A DNA stretch of 39,284 nt from Clostridia bacterium (GTDB taxonomy: Bacteria > Bacillota > Clostridia > JAQVDB01). Below are positions 25,952 through 33,572 of this stretch, one piece after another (the stretch's first letter is position 1; each line of letters starts with the position of its first letter). The notes under the pieces are model-generated. The model made no database searches and was not told where the DNA came from. It saw only the letters and a program-made list of their open reading frames with translations. The position numbers and the translations under genes were made by a program. The stretch is from assembly GCA_028698525.1 (NCBI GenBank), contig JAQVDB010000014.1, forward strand, positions 1 through 39,284, given 5' to 3'.

Positions 25952-27214
25952 ATGAAGAAAAAGGTTTTTTGCTCTATATTAATTTTTGTCATTGTTATGC
26001 TTTGTTTTACTGCTTGTGCTGACATATTGGATTACGGTGAAAAGAATACACAAGACCTGCCGGGCAAGCCTGAACAAAAAGAAGATATAAAAGAGCAAGG
26101 TGAAGAAGTCCCGGAACAAGAAACGGAAGAACAGCCTGAACCTACAAGGATAGAAAAGGCAAAAATAACAGCAGTAGGTGACATAATGATGCATAACACT
26201 CAGATATGGGCAGGACATGATAAATCCACTGATAGTTATAATTTTGATCATTTTTTTGAAGATATAAAAGAATATATAAATTCATCCGACCTTGCCATTG
26301 CAAATTTAGAGACTACTTTGGCAGGTAAGGATAGAGAATATACAGGATATCCCATGTTTAATGCCCCTGAACAATTGGCAGATGCATTAAAAGAAGCGGG
26401 ATTTGATGTAATCACTACTGCTAATAATCATTCCCTTGATAGAAGGGAATATGGGGTTGTTAAAACGATAGACCATCTTGAAAGAGCAGGTTTAAAGCAT
26501 ACGGGTACTTATAGAACAGAGCAAGAGTACGATAATATATTGATTACTGATGTAAATGGAATAAAAATTAGTATTTTGTCATATACCTATGGTACAAATG
26601 GTATACCATTGGAAAAACCTTATCTTGTCAATTTAATTGATATGAATAAGATAAAAAGTGATGTAGATAAAGCAAAAACTTTGGGAAGCGATCTGATAAT
26701 TTCCTGTATGCATTTTGGGGATGAATATCAAAGGCAGCCAAGTGATCAGCAGAAGCAGATAGTGGATAGTCTCTTCGGTATGGGGGTGGATATCGTACTG
26801 GGAAGTCATCCTCATGTTTTGCAACCCATGGAAATTAGAGAGGTAACCGACCAGAAGGGAAGGAACAAAAAAGTATTTGCAATCTATTCGTTGGGGAATT
26901 TTATATCGGCGCAGAATAAGCAATTCAGAGATAGTGGTATTATTTTAAATATACAGGTGGAAAAGAATTTTAATGATGATGTAACGGAAGTAAAGTCTGT
27001 AGATTATATTCCTACTTGGGTAAATGTTTATAACGCTGGTGGAGCAAAGAAATATAGGGTGGTTGCTGTACAGAAAGCTATAAATGATTATGAGGCAGGC
27101 AGTGATAGCCTTTTGAATAAAACAGACTATAATAGATTAAAGGCTGTTTGGGATGAGAGCACACAGCATATGGATAGGCCAGAACAAAAAATAGCTACAA
27201 AGAATATAGAATGA
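25952..27214 (+). CDS. CapA-family lipoprotein (poly-gamma-glutamate synthesis-type metallophosphatase)
   Basis: 420 aa exported lipoprotein. The signal peptide ends in FTAC (Cys22), a lipobox with Phe rather than Leu at -3. A charged, Glu/Pro-rich linker (about 23-68) precedes the CapA domain: KITAVGDIMMHNTQIW, NLETTLAGKD, FDVITTANNHSLDRREYG, DLIISCMHFGDEYQRQP, LGSHPHVLQPMEI and YSLGNFISAQNK. These are the calcineurin-like metal-binding elements of PgsA/CapA. In relatives CapA acts with CapB/CapC; none are seen here, so poly-glutamate synthesis is not implied. The start is ATG 25952 after AAGGAGAG. Its last codons form one arm of an inverted repeat shared with the converging gene. Confidence 0.88.
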   Translation: MKKKVFCSILIFVIVMLCFTACADILDYGEKNTQDLPGKPEQKEDIKEQGEEVPEQETEEQPEPTRIEKAKITAVGDIMMHNTQIWAGHDKSTDSYNFDHFFEDIKEYINSSDLAIANLETTLAGKDREYTGYPMFNAPEQLADALKEAGFDVITTANNHSLDRREYGVVKTIDHLERAGLKHTGTYRTEQEYDNILITDVNGIKISILSYTYGTNGIPLEKPYLVNLIDMNKIKSDVDKAKTLGSDLIISCMHFGDEYQRQPSDQQKQIVDSLFGMGVDIVLGSHPHVLQPMEIREVTDQKGRNKKVFAIYSLGNFISAQNKQFRDSGIILNIQVEKNFNDDVTEVKSVDYIPTWVNVYNAGGAKKYRVVAVQKAINDYEAGSDSLLNKTDYNRLKAVWDESTQHMDRPEQKIATKNIE

Positions 27215-27242
27215 GTTTTTTTATTCTATATTCTCTGTAGCT
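27193..27242. repeat. 20 bp inverted repeat across both gene ends of a convergent pair
   Basis: Left arm 27193-27212 and right arm 27223-27242 are complementary at 19 of 20 positions, with a ten-base spacer (GAGTTTTTTT). The left arm encodes the C-terminus of the CapA-like protein (ATKNIE) and the right arm that of the minus-strand protein (ATENIE). On the + strand the T run lies in the loop, not after the stem, so it does not look like a standard intrinsic terminator. Confidence 0.85.
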
Positions 27243-27805
27243 TTGGGTATGCTAAAAGAAATAATTGTAGCAAAAAAGACCAGTCCGGATATCCAGAATA
27301 GCCAATAAAAAATATTAGAATATGCGAATCTTATAACACATTGATTTATAAAAAGGCCTTTGAGGGTAAAAAGAAGATTTACTTTTATGCCTTTAGAGTT
27401 TTGGAGATTTTGAATAAAGTTTGATAAACAAAATTTCATCAGCAATAGATTTGCTGCTGCCGATAGTCCACTGACTAGAAGTATTAAATATCTTGTTTTT
27501 TTATGGATATCACTTATTATTATTGAATAAGTATTACACAACACTATAAAGGATAACATAAAGGCTAGTAAATTAATGAATGCTATAATTACTGCAATTA
27601 GTGGATTACCGGTTTGATATGTAGCAAGGTCAGTGGTAAAAAGGGCAGTTAATTTAGTTATAATAATAAAACACAATATTATAGAACCTAAAATAAAAAA
27701 ATTCAGCTGGTCTTTTAATACAAATTTAACAAATGATAAAATATCTTCTGAAAGAAATTTGTATTTTGGAGTGTGGGATGGTACACTGTTCAAATTTTTA
27801 TCCAT
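27221..27805 (-). CDS. Unknown four-TM membrane protein
   Basis: 194 aa, family not recognised. A hydrophilic N-terminal stretch (1-34) precedes about four hydrophobic segments (near 35-56, 68-92, 105-127 and 163-185), with short charged links (DIHKKTR at about 99-105, QNSKGIKVN at about 135-143). No catalytic or binding motif is evident. ATG 27805 is preceded by GAAGGGAG, a good ribosome binding site, which supports a real gene rather than a chance frame. It converges on the CapA-like gene, and its C-terminal codons form the right arm of the inverted repeat described here. Confidence 0.75.
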   Translation of the reverse strand: MDKNLNSVPSHTPKYKFLSEDILSFVKFVLKDQLNFFILGSIILCFIIITKLTALFTTDLATYQTGNPLIAVIIAFINLLAFMLSFIVLCNTYSIIISDIHKKTRYLILLVSGLSAAANLLLMKFCLSNFIQNLQNSKGIKVNLLFTLKGLFINQCVIRFAYSNIFYWLFWISGLVFFATIISFSIPKATENIE

Positions 27806-27976
27806 AGTTATCTCCCTTCAACAGAACTATATTAACATAATAATATAAAACAGGATAAAATTCCACATTATTTATAAAAACAATATTTGATTTTAAAATG
27901 ATACATAAGATTTATTTAATATAATTTATAGCAAGCAATTATAAAAAAGCAGGTTTTTGTGATGGCGTTACGAATA

Positions 27977-28004
27977 TTGATTGATGTGTATATAATGATA
28001 TAAT
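27977..28004 (+). promoter_or_regulatory. Promoter candidate of the MTA phosphorylase gene
   Basis: -35 TTGATT (27977-27982) and -10 TATAAT (27999-28004) are 16 bp apart. A second TATAAT at 27991-27996 lies too close to this -35. The rest of the gap, 27806-27976, is AT-rich without an evident riboswitch; I see no SAM-type leader. Confidence 0.5.
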
Positions 28005-28040
28005 AAACTTATGATTTAAATAACAAAAGGAGGATAAAGG

Positions 28041-28826
28041 ATGAATAATAAAAAAGCTGATATTGGTGTTTTTGGAGGTTCAGGATTTTATTCTTTTTTA
28101 GACGAAGTAGACGAGTTTTACATAAATACTCCATATGGCAATCCTAGTTCCAAGATTGCTTTAGCAGATATAAAAGGCAAAAAGGTTGCATTTTTACCTA
28201 GGCATGGCAAGGACCATCAATTTCCTCCCCATATGGTTCCATATAGGGCTAATATATATGCTATGAAAGAGTTGGGTGTAAAGGCGATAATTGCTCCAAC
28301 TGCGTCCGGCAGTCTAAAGCCTGATATTAAGCCTGGTGAATTTGTAGTATGTGACCAATTTGTAGATAGAACATATGATAGGAAATCCACATTTTTTGAT
28401 GGGCCTATAACTAAGCATATAAGTTCTGCTGATCCTTATTGTGAAGAATTGAGGAAAATTGCCATTCAAACAGCTAGAGGGTTAGATATATCAGTTCACG
28501 AAAAAGGTACAGTTGTGGTCGTTCAAGGTCCGAGATTTTCTACAAGGGCAGAAAGCCAATGGTTTACAAAGATGGGCTGGGATGTAGTTAATATGACTCA
28601 ATACCCTGAATGTATACTAGCAAAAGAGATGGGTATCTGTTATGTGAATATTTCATTGATAACAGATTATGATGCAGGGCTTGTAGGGCATGCCGATATA
28701 AAACCCGTTACCGAACAAGAAGTTTATAGGGTATTTAACGAGAATAACGAAAAAGTAAAAAAACTGATTTATACGATGATAGCAAAGATGGATGATGATT
28801 GGAGCTGTAAATGCAGTCAAGCATAA
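28041..28826 (+). CDS. mtnP: S-methyl-5'-thioadenosine phosphorylase
   Basis: 261 aa member of the purine nucleoside phosphorylase family 2 (MTAP-type). It splits methylthioadenosine with phosphate into adenine and methylthioribose-1-phosphate, salvaging the by-product of polyamine synthesis. Signatures are the N-terminal IGVFGGSGFYSFLD, FLPRHGKDHQFPPHMVPYRAN, APTASGSLKPDIKPGEFV, VQGPRFSTRAES and the substrate region NMTQYPECILAKEMGICYVNISLITDYDAG. The asparagine-to-base contacts and the phosphate site seem intact. AAAGGAGGATAAAGG precedes the ATG. A close relative, 6-oxopurine phosphorylase, is possible, as substrate choice in this family depends on a few residues. The gene stands alone. Confidence 0.9.
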   Translation: MNNKKADIGVFGGSGFYSFLDEVDEFYINTPYGNPSSKIALADIKGKKVAFLPRHGKDHQFPPHMVPYRANIYAMKELGVKAIIAPTASGSLKPDIKPGEFVVCDQFVDRTYDRKSTFFDGPITKHISSADPYCEELRKIAIQTARGLDISVHEKGTVVVVQGPRFSTRAESQWFTKMGWDVVNMTQYPECILAKEMGICYVNISLITDYDAGLVGHADIKPVTEQEVYRVFNENNEKVKKLIYTMIAKMDDDWSCKCSQA

Positions 28827-28999
28827 TAAAGGCTTGTAATTTGACAGAATTATATTTTAGTTTTAACATGCATTATTTATAATAATTTACTGTAAAAATG
28901 GGTAAACTTATAATAGTTGGATAAATGAGAAATATGGATGAACCAATGGGTTTAATTAAGAAAAACGATGTTATTCTTTAATAACGGTCTAATTTGTTT

Positions 29000-29029
29000 T
29001 TGAAATCAATGTTAGATTAATGTTACTAT
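29000..29029 (+). promoter_or_regulatory. Promoter candidate of the Nudix-fold gene
   Basis: -35 TTGAAA (29000-29005) and -10 TACTAT (29024-29029) have an 18 bp spacer, followed by GGGGGG and ATG 29062. The remainder of the 28827-29061 gap is AT-rich with nothing recognisable. Confidence 0.45.
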
Positions 29030-29061
29030 AAAATTATAATAAATTAGGGGGGCTGATAGCC

Positions 29062-29478
29062 ATGCTGTTTAGGAATTGTGCCGGTGGGGTGGTATTTTGT
29101 GGAGACAAGGTTTTGATTCTAAAAAATGAAAAAGAAGAATGGGTTTTGCCCAAGGGAGTAATTCGTAACGGTAATCTCTCGAGAGAAGTAGCTTTGCAGC
29201 GCGTCAAGAAAGAAGCTGGCGTAGATGCTAGTATTATTTCATCAGTGGGAGAAACAAGTTACGAATTTTTTTCTGTCACAAGACAGCAACCTGTATGCAA
29301 TCAGATAGTATGGTATTTGATGCACACACCTGATGAAACCTGTGATATAAGTGAAGAAGAAGATTTTTCCGATGGAGGATTTTATCCCATCGAACAGGCA
29401 CTCAAAATGATAACATATAGTCAGGATAAAGCGTTGGTGAGCCTATCCTATAAAAAGTACAAAGAGATCGCGGTGTAG
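29062..29478 (+). CDS. Nudix-fold protein with degenerate Nudix box
   Basis: 138 aa, about the size of a minimal Nudix protein. The fold is clear from CAGGVVF, EWVLPKGVI and the helix that follows. The Nudix box (G-x5-E-x7-R-E-U-x-E-E-x-G-U) lies at residues 32-54 but reads Gly32, Asn38, Gln46-Arg47, Val48, Lys50-Glu51, Gly53-Val54. Four of the five acid or arginine catalytic positions are therefore changed (Asn for Glu, Gln for Arg, Arg for Glu, Lys for Glu), and only one metal-ligand glutamate remains. It probably lacks normal hydrolase activity and may bind a nucleotide or RNA. ATG 29062 follows GGGGGG. A terminator and the yigZ-like gene follow. Confidence 0.82.
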   Translation: MLFRNCAGGVVFCGDKVLILKNEKEEWVLPKGVIRNGNLSREVALQRVKKEAGVDASIISSVGETSYEFFSVTRQQPVCNQIVWYLMHTPDETCDISEEEDFSDGGFYPIEQALKMITYSQDKALVSLSYKKYKEIAV

Positions 29479-29486
29479 ATATATGT

Positions 29487-29533
29487 TAAAAGAAGTAGTC
29501 GTACAATGACTGCTTCTTTTATAAATTTTTTTA
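29487..29533 (+). terminator. Terminator after the Nudix-fold gene
   Basis: AAAAGAAGTAGTC (29488-29500) pairs with GACTGCTTCTTTT (29508-29520) with one mismatch, followed by ATAAATTTTTTTA. It ends eight bases before the ribosome binding site of the next gene. Confidence 0.8.
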
Positions 29534-29551
29534 TCGTTTGGGGGAGGAACT

Positions 29552-30187
29552 TTGAAAAAGGAATTTTATACAGTGGGGAAACGGGATACGGTAGAAATCG
29601 AAGTGAAAAAGTCAAGGTTTATAGCTAATGTAAGCAGTGAGAATACAGAACAAGGAGCTTTAGAATTTATTGATTATATAAAAAACAAACATAAGGATGC
29701 CACTCATAATGTCTACGGTTATTCAATTGGGACTGGTTCAGAGGTTCAAAGATTTGATGATGATGGAGAACCTAGCGGTACAGCAGGCATACCTGTGCTA
29801 GAAGTAATAAAGAATATGCAACTCAAAAATGTTGTAGTAGTAGTCACAAGGTATTTCGGTGGTACTTTATTGGGGGCAGGTGGTCTCATAAGGGCTTATA
29901 GTAAAAGTGCAAAATTAGGCATCGAGAAATGTGGTATTATCAAGAAGGTTCAAGCGCAAAAGATAAACTTTACCACCGATTATTCTTTTTTAGGTAAGGT
30001 GGAAAACTATTTAAAATCCAACGATATATCGATATTTAATATAGATTACAAGGATAGTGTAGCTTTGGAATGTGGAATTAAAAAGGAAATGTTGAAGAAG
30101 GTTATATCCGAGATAAAGGATATTACTAATAATAAAGTATCTATAGAAGTTATAGAGGACATTTATATAGATATTCCAATGGGATAA
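29552..30187 (+). CDS. YigZ/IMPACT (UPF0029) family protein
   Basis: 211 aa. The N-terminal UPF0029 domain carries the family patterns KKSRFIANV, DATHNVYGYSIG, QRFDDDGEPSGTAGIPVLEVI and VVVTRYFGGTLLGAGGLIRAYS. The C-terminal DUF1949-like domain (about 140-205) has a ferredoxin-like layout, similar to EF-G domain IV. The eukaryotic relative IMPACT regulates GCN2; bacterial roles are not established. The start is TTG 29552 with GGGGGAGG just upstream. It is followed by the YebC-family gene 91 bp downstream. Confidence 0.92.
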   Translation: MKKEFYTVGKRDTVEIEVKKSRFIANVSSENTEQGALEFIDYIKNKHKDATHNVYGYSIGTGSEVQRFDDDGEPSGTAGIPVLEVIKNMQLKNVVVVVTRYFGGTLLGAGGLIRAYSKSAKLGIEKCGIIKKVQAQKINFTTDYSFLGKVENYLKSNDISIFNIDYKDSVALECGIKKEMLKKVISEIKDITNNKVSIEVIEDIYIDIPMG

Positions 30188-30212
30188 CAAAGTTGGTTAA
30201 GCATGTTTTGCC

Positions 30213-30242
30213 TTTACATACAAACAAAGATTATGCTATTAT
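30213..30242 (+). promoter_or_regulatory. Promoter candidate of the YebC-family gene
   Basis: -35 TTTACA (30213-30218) and -10 TATTAT (30237-30242) have an 18 bp spacer, 36 bp before the start codon. Confidence 0.45.
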
Positions 30243-30278
30243 AAATTATGTTGTAAATTAATATTTGGGGGTAATATA

Positions 30279-31010
30279 ATGGCTGGACATTCGAAGTGGT
30301 CTAATATAAAACATAAAAAAGCGAAGGAAGACGCAAAAAGGGGAAAGATTTTTACTAAATTAGGAAGAGAAATAGCAGTTTCGGTAAAAGAAGGGGGTAG
30401 TGACCCTGAAACAAATCCTAGATTGAAGGATGTAATAGCCAAAGCGAGAGCAAATAATATGCCTAATGATAATATAGAACGATCTATAAAGAAGGCTGCC
30501 GGGGAATTGGATGATGTCAATTATGAGGAATTTATATATGAGGGTTATGGTCCTGGAGGTGCGGCAGTAATAGTTGAGATAATGACAGATAATAGAAACA
30601 GGACTGCAAGTGATGTAAGATATATATTTGACAAGAACGGAGGCAACTTAGGTGCTACCGGGTGCGTAGCTTGGATGTTTGACAGAAAAGGTGTCATTAT
30701 TATTCAGGACGATAAAGATATAGATGAAGATGATTTGATGCTGATGGCTATTGATGCGGGTGCTGAAGACTTTTCTCATGAAGCAGATATATACGAGATA
30801 TTGACTTCGCCTTCTGATTTTTCAAGTGTAAGAGAAGCATTAGAAAAAGAAGGCCTCAAATTTGAATCAGCACAAATAGAGATGGTTCCCCAAAACATGG
30901 TAAAACTAGAGGAGAATGATGGGAAAAAGATGGAGAAGCTGGTAGATATGTTAGAAGATAATGATGATGTTCAAAACATATACCACAATTGGGAGATTGA
31001 TGAGGCTTAA
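30279..31010 (+). CDS. YebC/TACO1 family protein
   Basis: 243 aa, full family length, with the diagnostic N-terminus [32 protein letters not shown] and the internal [18 protein letters not shown]-like segment ([19 protein letters not shown]). Members were long annotated as transcription regulators (PmpR); more recent work assigns YebC/TACO1 proteins to translation of proline-rich stretches. The three-domain layout is complete and the C-terminus is acidic ([23 protein letters not shown]). ATG 30279 follows GGGGGT. In many bacteria yebC neighbours ruvC; no ruvABC gene is present here. Confidence 0.95.
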   Translation: MAGHSKWSNIKHKKAKEDAKRGKIFTKLGREIAVSVKEGGSDPETNPRLKDVIAKARANNMPNDNIERSIKKAAGELDDVNYEEFIYEGYGPGGAAVIVEIMTDNRNRTASDVRYIFDKNGGNLGATGCVAWMFDRKGVIIIQDDKDIDEDDLMLMAIDAGAEDFSHEADIYEILTSPSDFSSVREALEKEGLKFESAQIEMVPQNMVKLEENDGKKMEKLVDMLEDNDDVQNIYHNWEIDEA

Positions 31011-31038
31011 CAGCCTTATGTAACCAATCTCCTTTTTT
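30992..31038. terminator. Terminator shared by the YebC-family and acyl-CoA ligase genes
   Basis: GGAGATTG (30992-30999) pairs with CAATCTCC (31025-31032), with an inner AGGCT/AGCCT stem, followed on the + strand by TTTTTTGTTTTT. Both stop codons (TAA at 31008-31010 and the minus-strand stop at 31016-31018) lie within the hairpin. The T run favours the + strand. Confidence 0.75.
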
Positions 31039-32683
31039 GTTTTTCCTCTATCACGGTATGTAAAATAGCCTTTTCTCTGAGCTTGAACTTTTGTATCTTT
31101 CCGCTAGCAGTCATAGGGAATTCATCTATAAATTCTATATATTTTGGAACTTTATATCTTGCCATATTTTTTTTGACGAATTTTTTGATTTCAGTTTTTG
31201 TTATACGCTGTTTGCTTTTTAGTTTGATGAAAGCCATTATCTCTTCGCCGTACTTTTCATCAGGAACTCCCACTATTTGTGCTTCTTTTATACATGGATG
31301 AGTATAAAGAAGCTCTTCTATTTCTTTAGGATATATGTTTTCTCCACCTCTTATAATCATATCTTTGATTCTGCCTGTAATAGTACAATAACCGTATTTA
31401 TCCATAAAAGCTAAATCGCCTGTATGAAGCCACCCTTCATCATCTATAACTTTTTTTGTTTCTTGTTCCATTCTATAATATCCTTTCATTACATTGTATC
31501 CCCGTGCACATAGTTCACCTTGGCATCCATGGGGGAGCCTTTTACCTGTATCGGGGTCAACGATTTTAACTTCAATCCCGGGAAGGGGACGCCCTACAGT
31601 ATTTACACGTCTGTCAAAACAATCGTCTATTCTAGTTTGGGTTATGACGGGGGAAGCCTCAGTTTGACCATATGCAATAGTTATCTCTTTCATGTTCATT
31701 GATTTTATCACTTTCTTTAGCACATATGTAGGACATAGTGAACCAGCCATAATTCCTTTGGTCAAGTTACTTAAATCGTACTTGCGAAAACTAGGTTGTT
31801 CAAGGATATTTATAAACATGGTTGGAACGCCATGGAGAGCGGTACATTTTTCATTATCAAGAGTTTGCAGTACTCTAATAGGATTATAATGTTCTAAGGG
31901 AACCATTGTAGCTCCCTTTGTTATACAGGACAAAACGCCCATGACGCAGCCGAAGCAATGAAATAAAGGCACGGGAATACATAATCTATCCTTGCTGTTC
32001 AAGTTCATACAATCTGCAACTGCCATAGCATTGTTTAATAAGTTTTCATGTGTCAACATAACTCCCTTTGGAAATCCGGTTGTACCTGAAGTATATTGAA
32101 TATTGATCACTTGATCAGGCGTTAATGATTCTTTTATTCTATTCAAATATTCATCAGATATTGAATCAGCGGTTTTTAAAATATCTTTCCATCTAAACAT
32201 TCCTTTATGCGAACGCTCCCCTATATATATAACATTTTTAAGTTTTGGAAGTCTATCGCTATTGATATTGCCTGGGGCATTATTTTTTAATTCTGGACAT
32301 AGATGGTATAAAATTTCTATATAATTTGAATCTTTGAACCCGTCGATTGTGATCAAAGTAGAAGAATCGGAGTTGTTTAATATATATTCAAGTTCATACA
32401 TCTTATAGTTAGTGTTTATTGTGACTAATACTGCACCTATTTTAGCGGTAGCTATTTGAGTCAGTATCCATTGGGGATAATTTGTCGCCCAGATAGCAAC
32501 GTGGTCACCGGTTCTGATACCAAGCTTTAAAAAAGATTTTGCAACCAAGTCAGTCATTTTATCCAGTTGTTTATATGTAATCTTAAATTTTGATTCAGGA
32601 TAAATTACAGCCATGTTTTCAGGATATTTACTGCATATTTTATCAAAATATTTCGGAATTGTACTGTTTATCTTTTGAAACAT
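31016..32683 (-). CDS. Acyl-CoA ligase (AMP-dependent synthetase family)
   Basis: 555 aa adenylate-forming enzyme that activates a carboxylic acid with ATP and transfers it to CoA. Core motifs: P-loop YTSGTTGFPKGVMLTH, AYGQTEASPVITQ, GWLHTGDLAFMDKYGYCTITGRIKDMIIRGGENIYPKEIE, and the C-terminal catalytic lysine in PMTASGKIQKFKLRE. Both the large N-domain and mobile C-domain are present. Pattern and length fit medium- or long-chain fatty acyl-CoA ligases (FadD3/YngI-like), but substrate chain length cannot be read. A beta-oxidation cluster is not present nearby. ATG 32683 follows GGGGGG. The gene is divergent from the BofC-like gene and converges on the YebC-family gene. Confidence 0.9.
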   Translation of the reverse strand: MFQKINSTIPKYFDKICSKYPENMAVIYPESKFKITYKQLDKMTDLVAKSFLKLGIRTGDHVAIWATNYPQWILTQIATAKIGAVLVTINTNYKMYELEYILNNSDSSTLITIDGFKDSNYIEILYHLCPELKNNAPGNINSDRLPKLKNVIYIGERSHKGMFRWKDILKTADSISDEYLNRIKESLTPDQVINIQYTSGTTGFPKGVMLTHENLLNNAMAVADCMNLNSKDRLCIPVPLFHCFGCVMGVLSCITKGATMVPLEHYNPIRVLQTLDNEKCTALHGVPTMFINILEQPSFRKYDLSNLTKGIMAGSLCPTYVLKKVIKSMNMKEITIAYGQTEASPVITQTRIDDCFDRRVNTVGRPLPGIEVKIVDPDTGKRLPHGCQGELCARGYNVMKGYYRMEQETKKVIDDEGWLHTGDLAFMDKYGYCTITGRIKDMIIRGGENIYPKEIEELLYTHPCIKEAQIVGVPDEKYGEEIMAFIKLKSKQRITKTEIKKFVKKNMARYKVPKYIEFIDEFPMTASGKIQKFKLREKAILHTVIEEKQKRRLVT

Positions 32684-32875
32684 AATTTTCCCCCCTATAC
32701 AAATTAATACTACAATATAGAACTTGGTACTAACACCTATGACTAGTATTATATTATAAATTATTTAAAAGTCAATGATTTATAATGAATAAACCTATAG
32801 GATTGTATAAAAAATGAAATTTTGGTAATAATATTATTCCGAAGGATTATGGAGGGAGAATATTATGTTTCAAAA
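32673..32875. repeat. 14 bp inverted repeat at divergent start codons
   Basis: ATTATGTTTCAAAA at 32862-32875 (+) recurs exactly on the minus strand at 32673-32686. Each copy holds the ATG of its gene, so both proteins begin Met-Phe-Gln-Lys. It may be chance, since it is short and partly start-site context. Confidence 0.5.
32805..32833 (+). promoter_or_regulatory. Candidate sigma-F/G-type promoter of the BofC-like gene
   Basis: GTATA (32805-32809) and GGTAATAATA (32824-32833) match the forespore sigma-F -35 (GYWTA) and -10 (GGNRANANTW) consensus, with a 14 bp spacer that is one or two short of usual. The matches are weak evidence in AT-rich sequence; the sporulation gene behind them raises the odds. 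Confidence 0.35.
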
Positions 32876-33470
32876 ACATAGAAAAACAAATAAATTAGTA
32901 TATGCGTTGATGTTTGTACTCTTGTTTGCAGGAGGATATTTACTGGGCGGATATTATATGAAAAAGAGTTTAGATTTTGAAGCCGAAGGAAATACAAAGT
33001 TAAATGCCCAAGATGAAACAGCAGAATACGATAGTCAACAGCCAGTTTCCATTAATGAAAAAGAAAAGATTATAAATACATCTACAAAGCTAAAGTTTAT
33101 TAATAAATACGATAAATGCGGGCACCAGGTAGTTGAGGAAAGTCCCTGTGATAATTATTTGATAAACTTGGATGAGGAGGGTTTTAGAAAAATATATAAT
33201 TCATGGAATATAGTTGAATTCTCCAGTAAGGAAGTGGTACTAGAAAAAAACTTTGAACAATATTGTCCAAATCATTACCTAGTAATAGAGAAAGAAGGCA
33301 GTGTAGTAGTTCAGCAAAATATATTGGGGACCGAGGAGATGGAGACAATAAACCAATTGGATGTTTCCATTGATTATCTGCCTTCTGATTTAAGAACGCG
33401 ATTAAAAGAAGGTATTATCCTAGACACTAAAAAAGAATTGTTGCATATGCTTGAAAATTTAGAAAGTTAA
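32865..33470 (+). CDS. BofC C-terminal-domain-like sporulation protein
   Basis: 201 aa, a membrane-anchored protein with a basic N-tail, one TM or signal-anchor segment (about 12-33), an acidic linker and a globular domain (about 70-195). The stretch LKFINKYDKCGHQVVEE, with the later NSWNIVEFSSKEVVLEK and YCPNHYLVIEKEG, resembles BofC C-terminal-domain proteins of Clostridia; BofC in Bacillus is a forespore intermembrane protein that modulates the SpoIVB signalling protease. Cys85, His87, Cys95, Cys134 and His137 form a C-G-H ... C-P-N-H pattern that might bind metal. ATG 32865 follows GGAGGGAG. The assignment is by pattern memory and could be a related DUF. A terminator follows directly. Confidence 0.65.
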   Translation: MFQKHRKTNKLVYALMFVLLFAGGYLLGGYYMKKSLDFEAEGNTKLNAQDETAEYDSQQPVSINEKEKIINTSTKLKFINKYDKCGHQVVEESPCDNYLINLDEEGFRKIYNSWNIVEFSSKEVVLEKNFEQYCPNHYLVIEKEGSVVVQQNILGTEEMETINQLDVSIDYLPSDLRTRLKEGIILDTKKELLHMLENLES

Positions 33471-33497
33471 AAGCCAGAGAATATCTGGCTTTTTTTG
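33469..33497 (+). terminator. Terminator after the BofC-like gene
   Basis: AAAGCCAGA (33470-33478), loop GAATA and TCTGGCTTT (33484-33492) are followed by TTTT. It begins at the stop codon of the upstream gene. Confidence 0.9.
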
Positions 33498-33572
33498 ATA
33501 AAAAGAAGGGTAAACTGGTTTTTTGTAGAACTAGTTAGTAAATAATATATAATATTTAACGGAGTGATATTT

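Noticed and set aside
25952-27214. Poly-gamma-glutamate capsule locus
   Set aside because: Only a CapA-type protein is present; no CapB/CapC-like genes are nearby.
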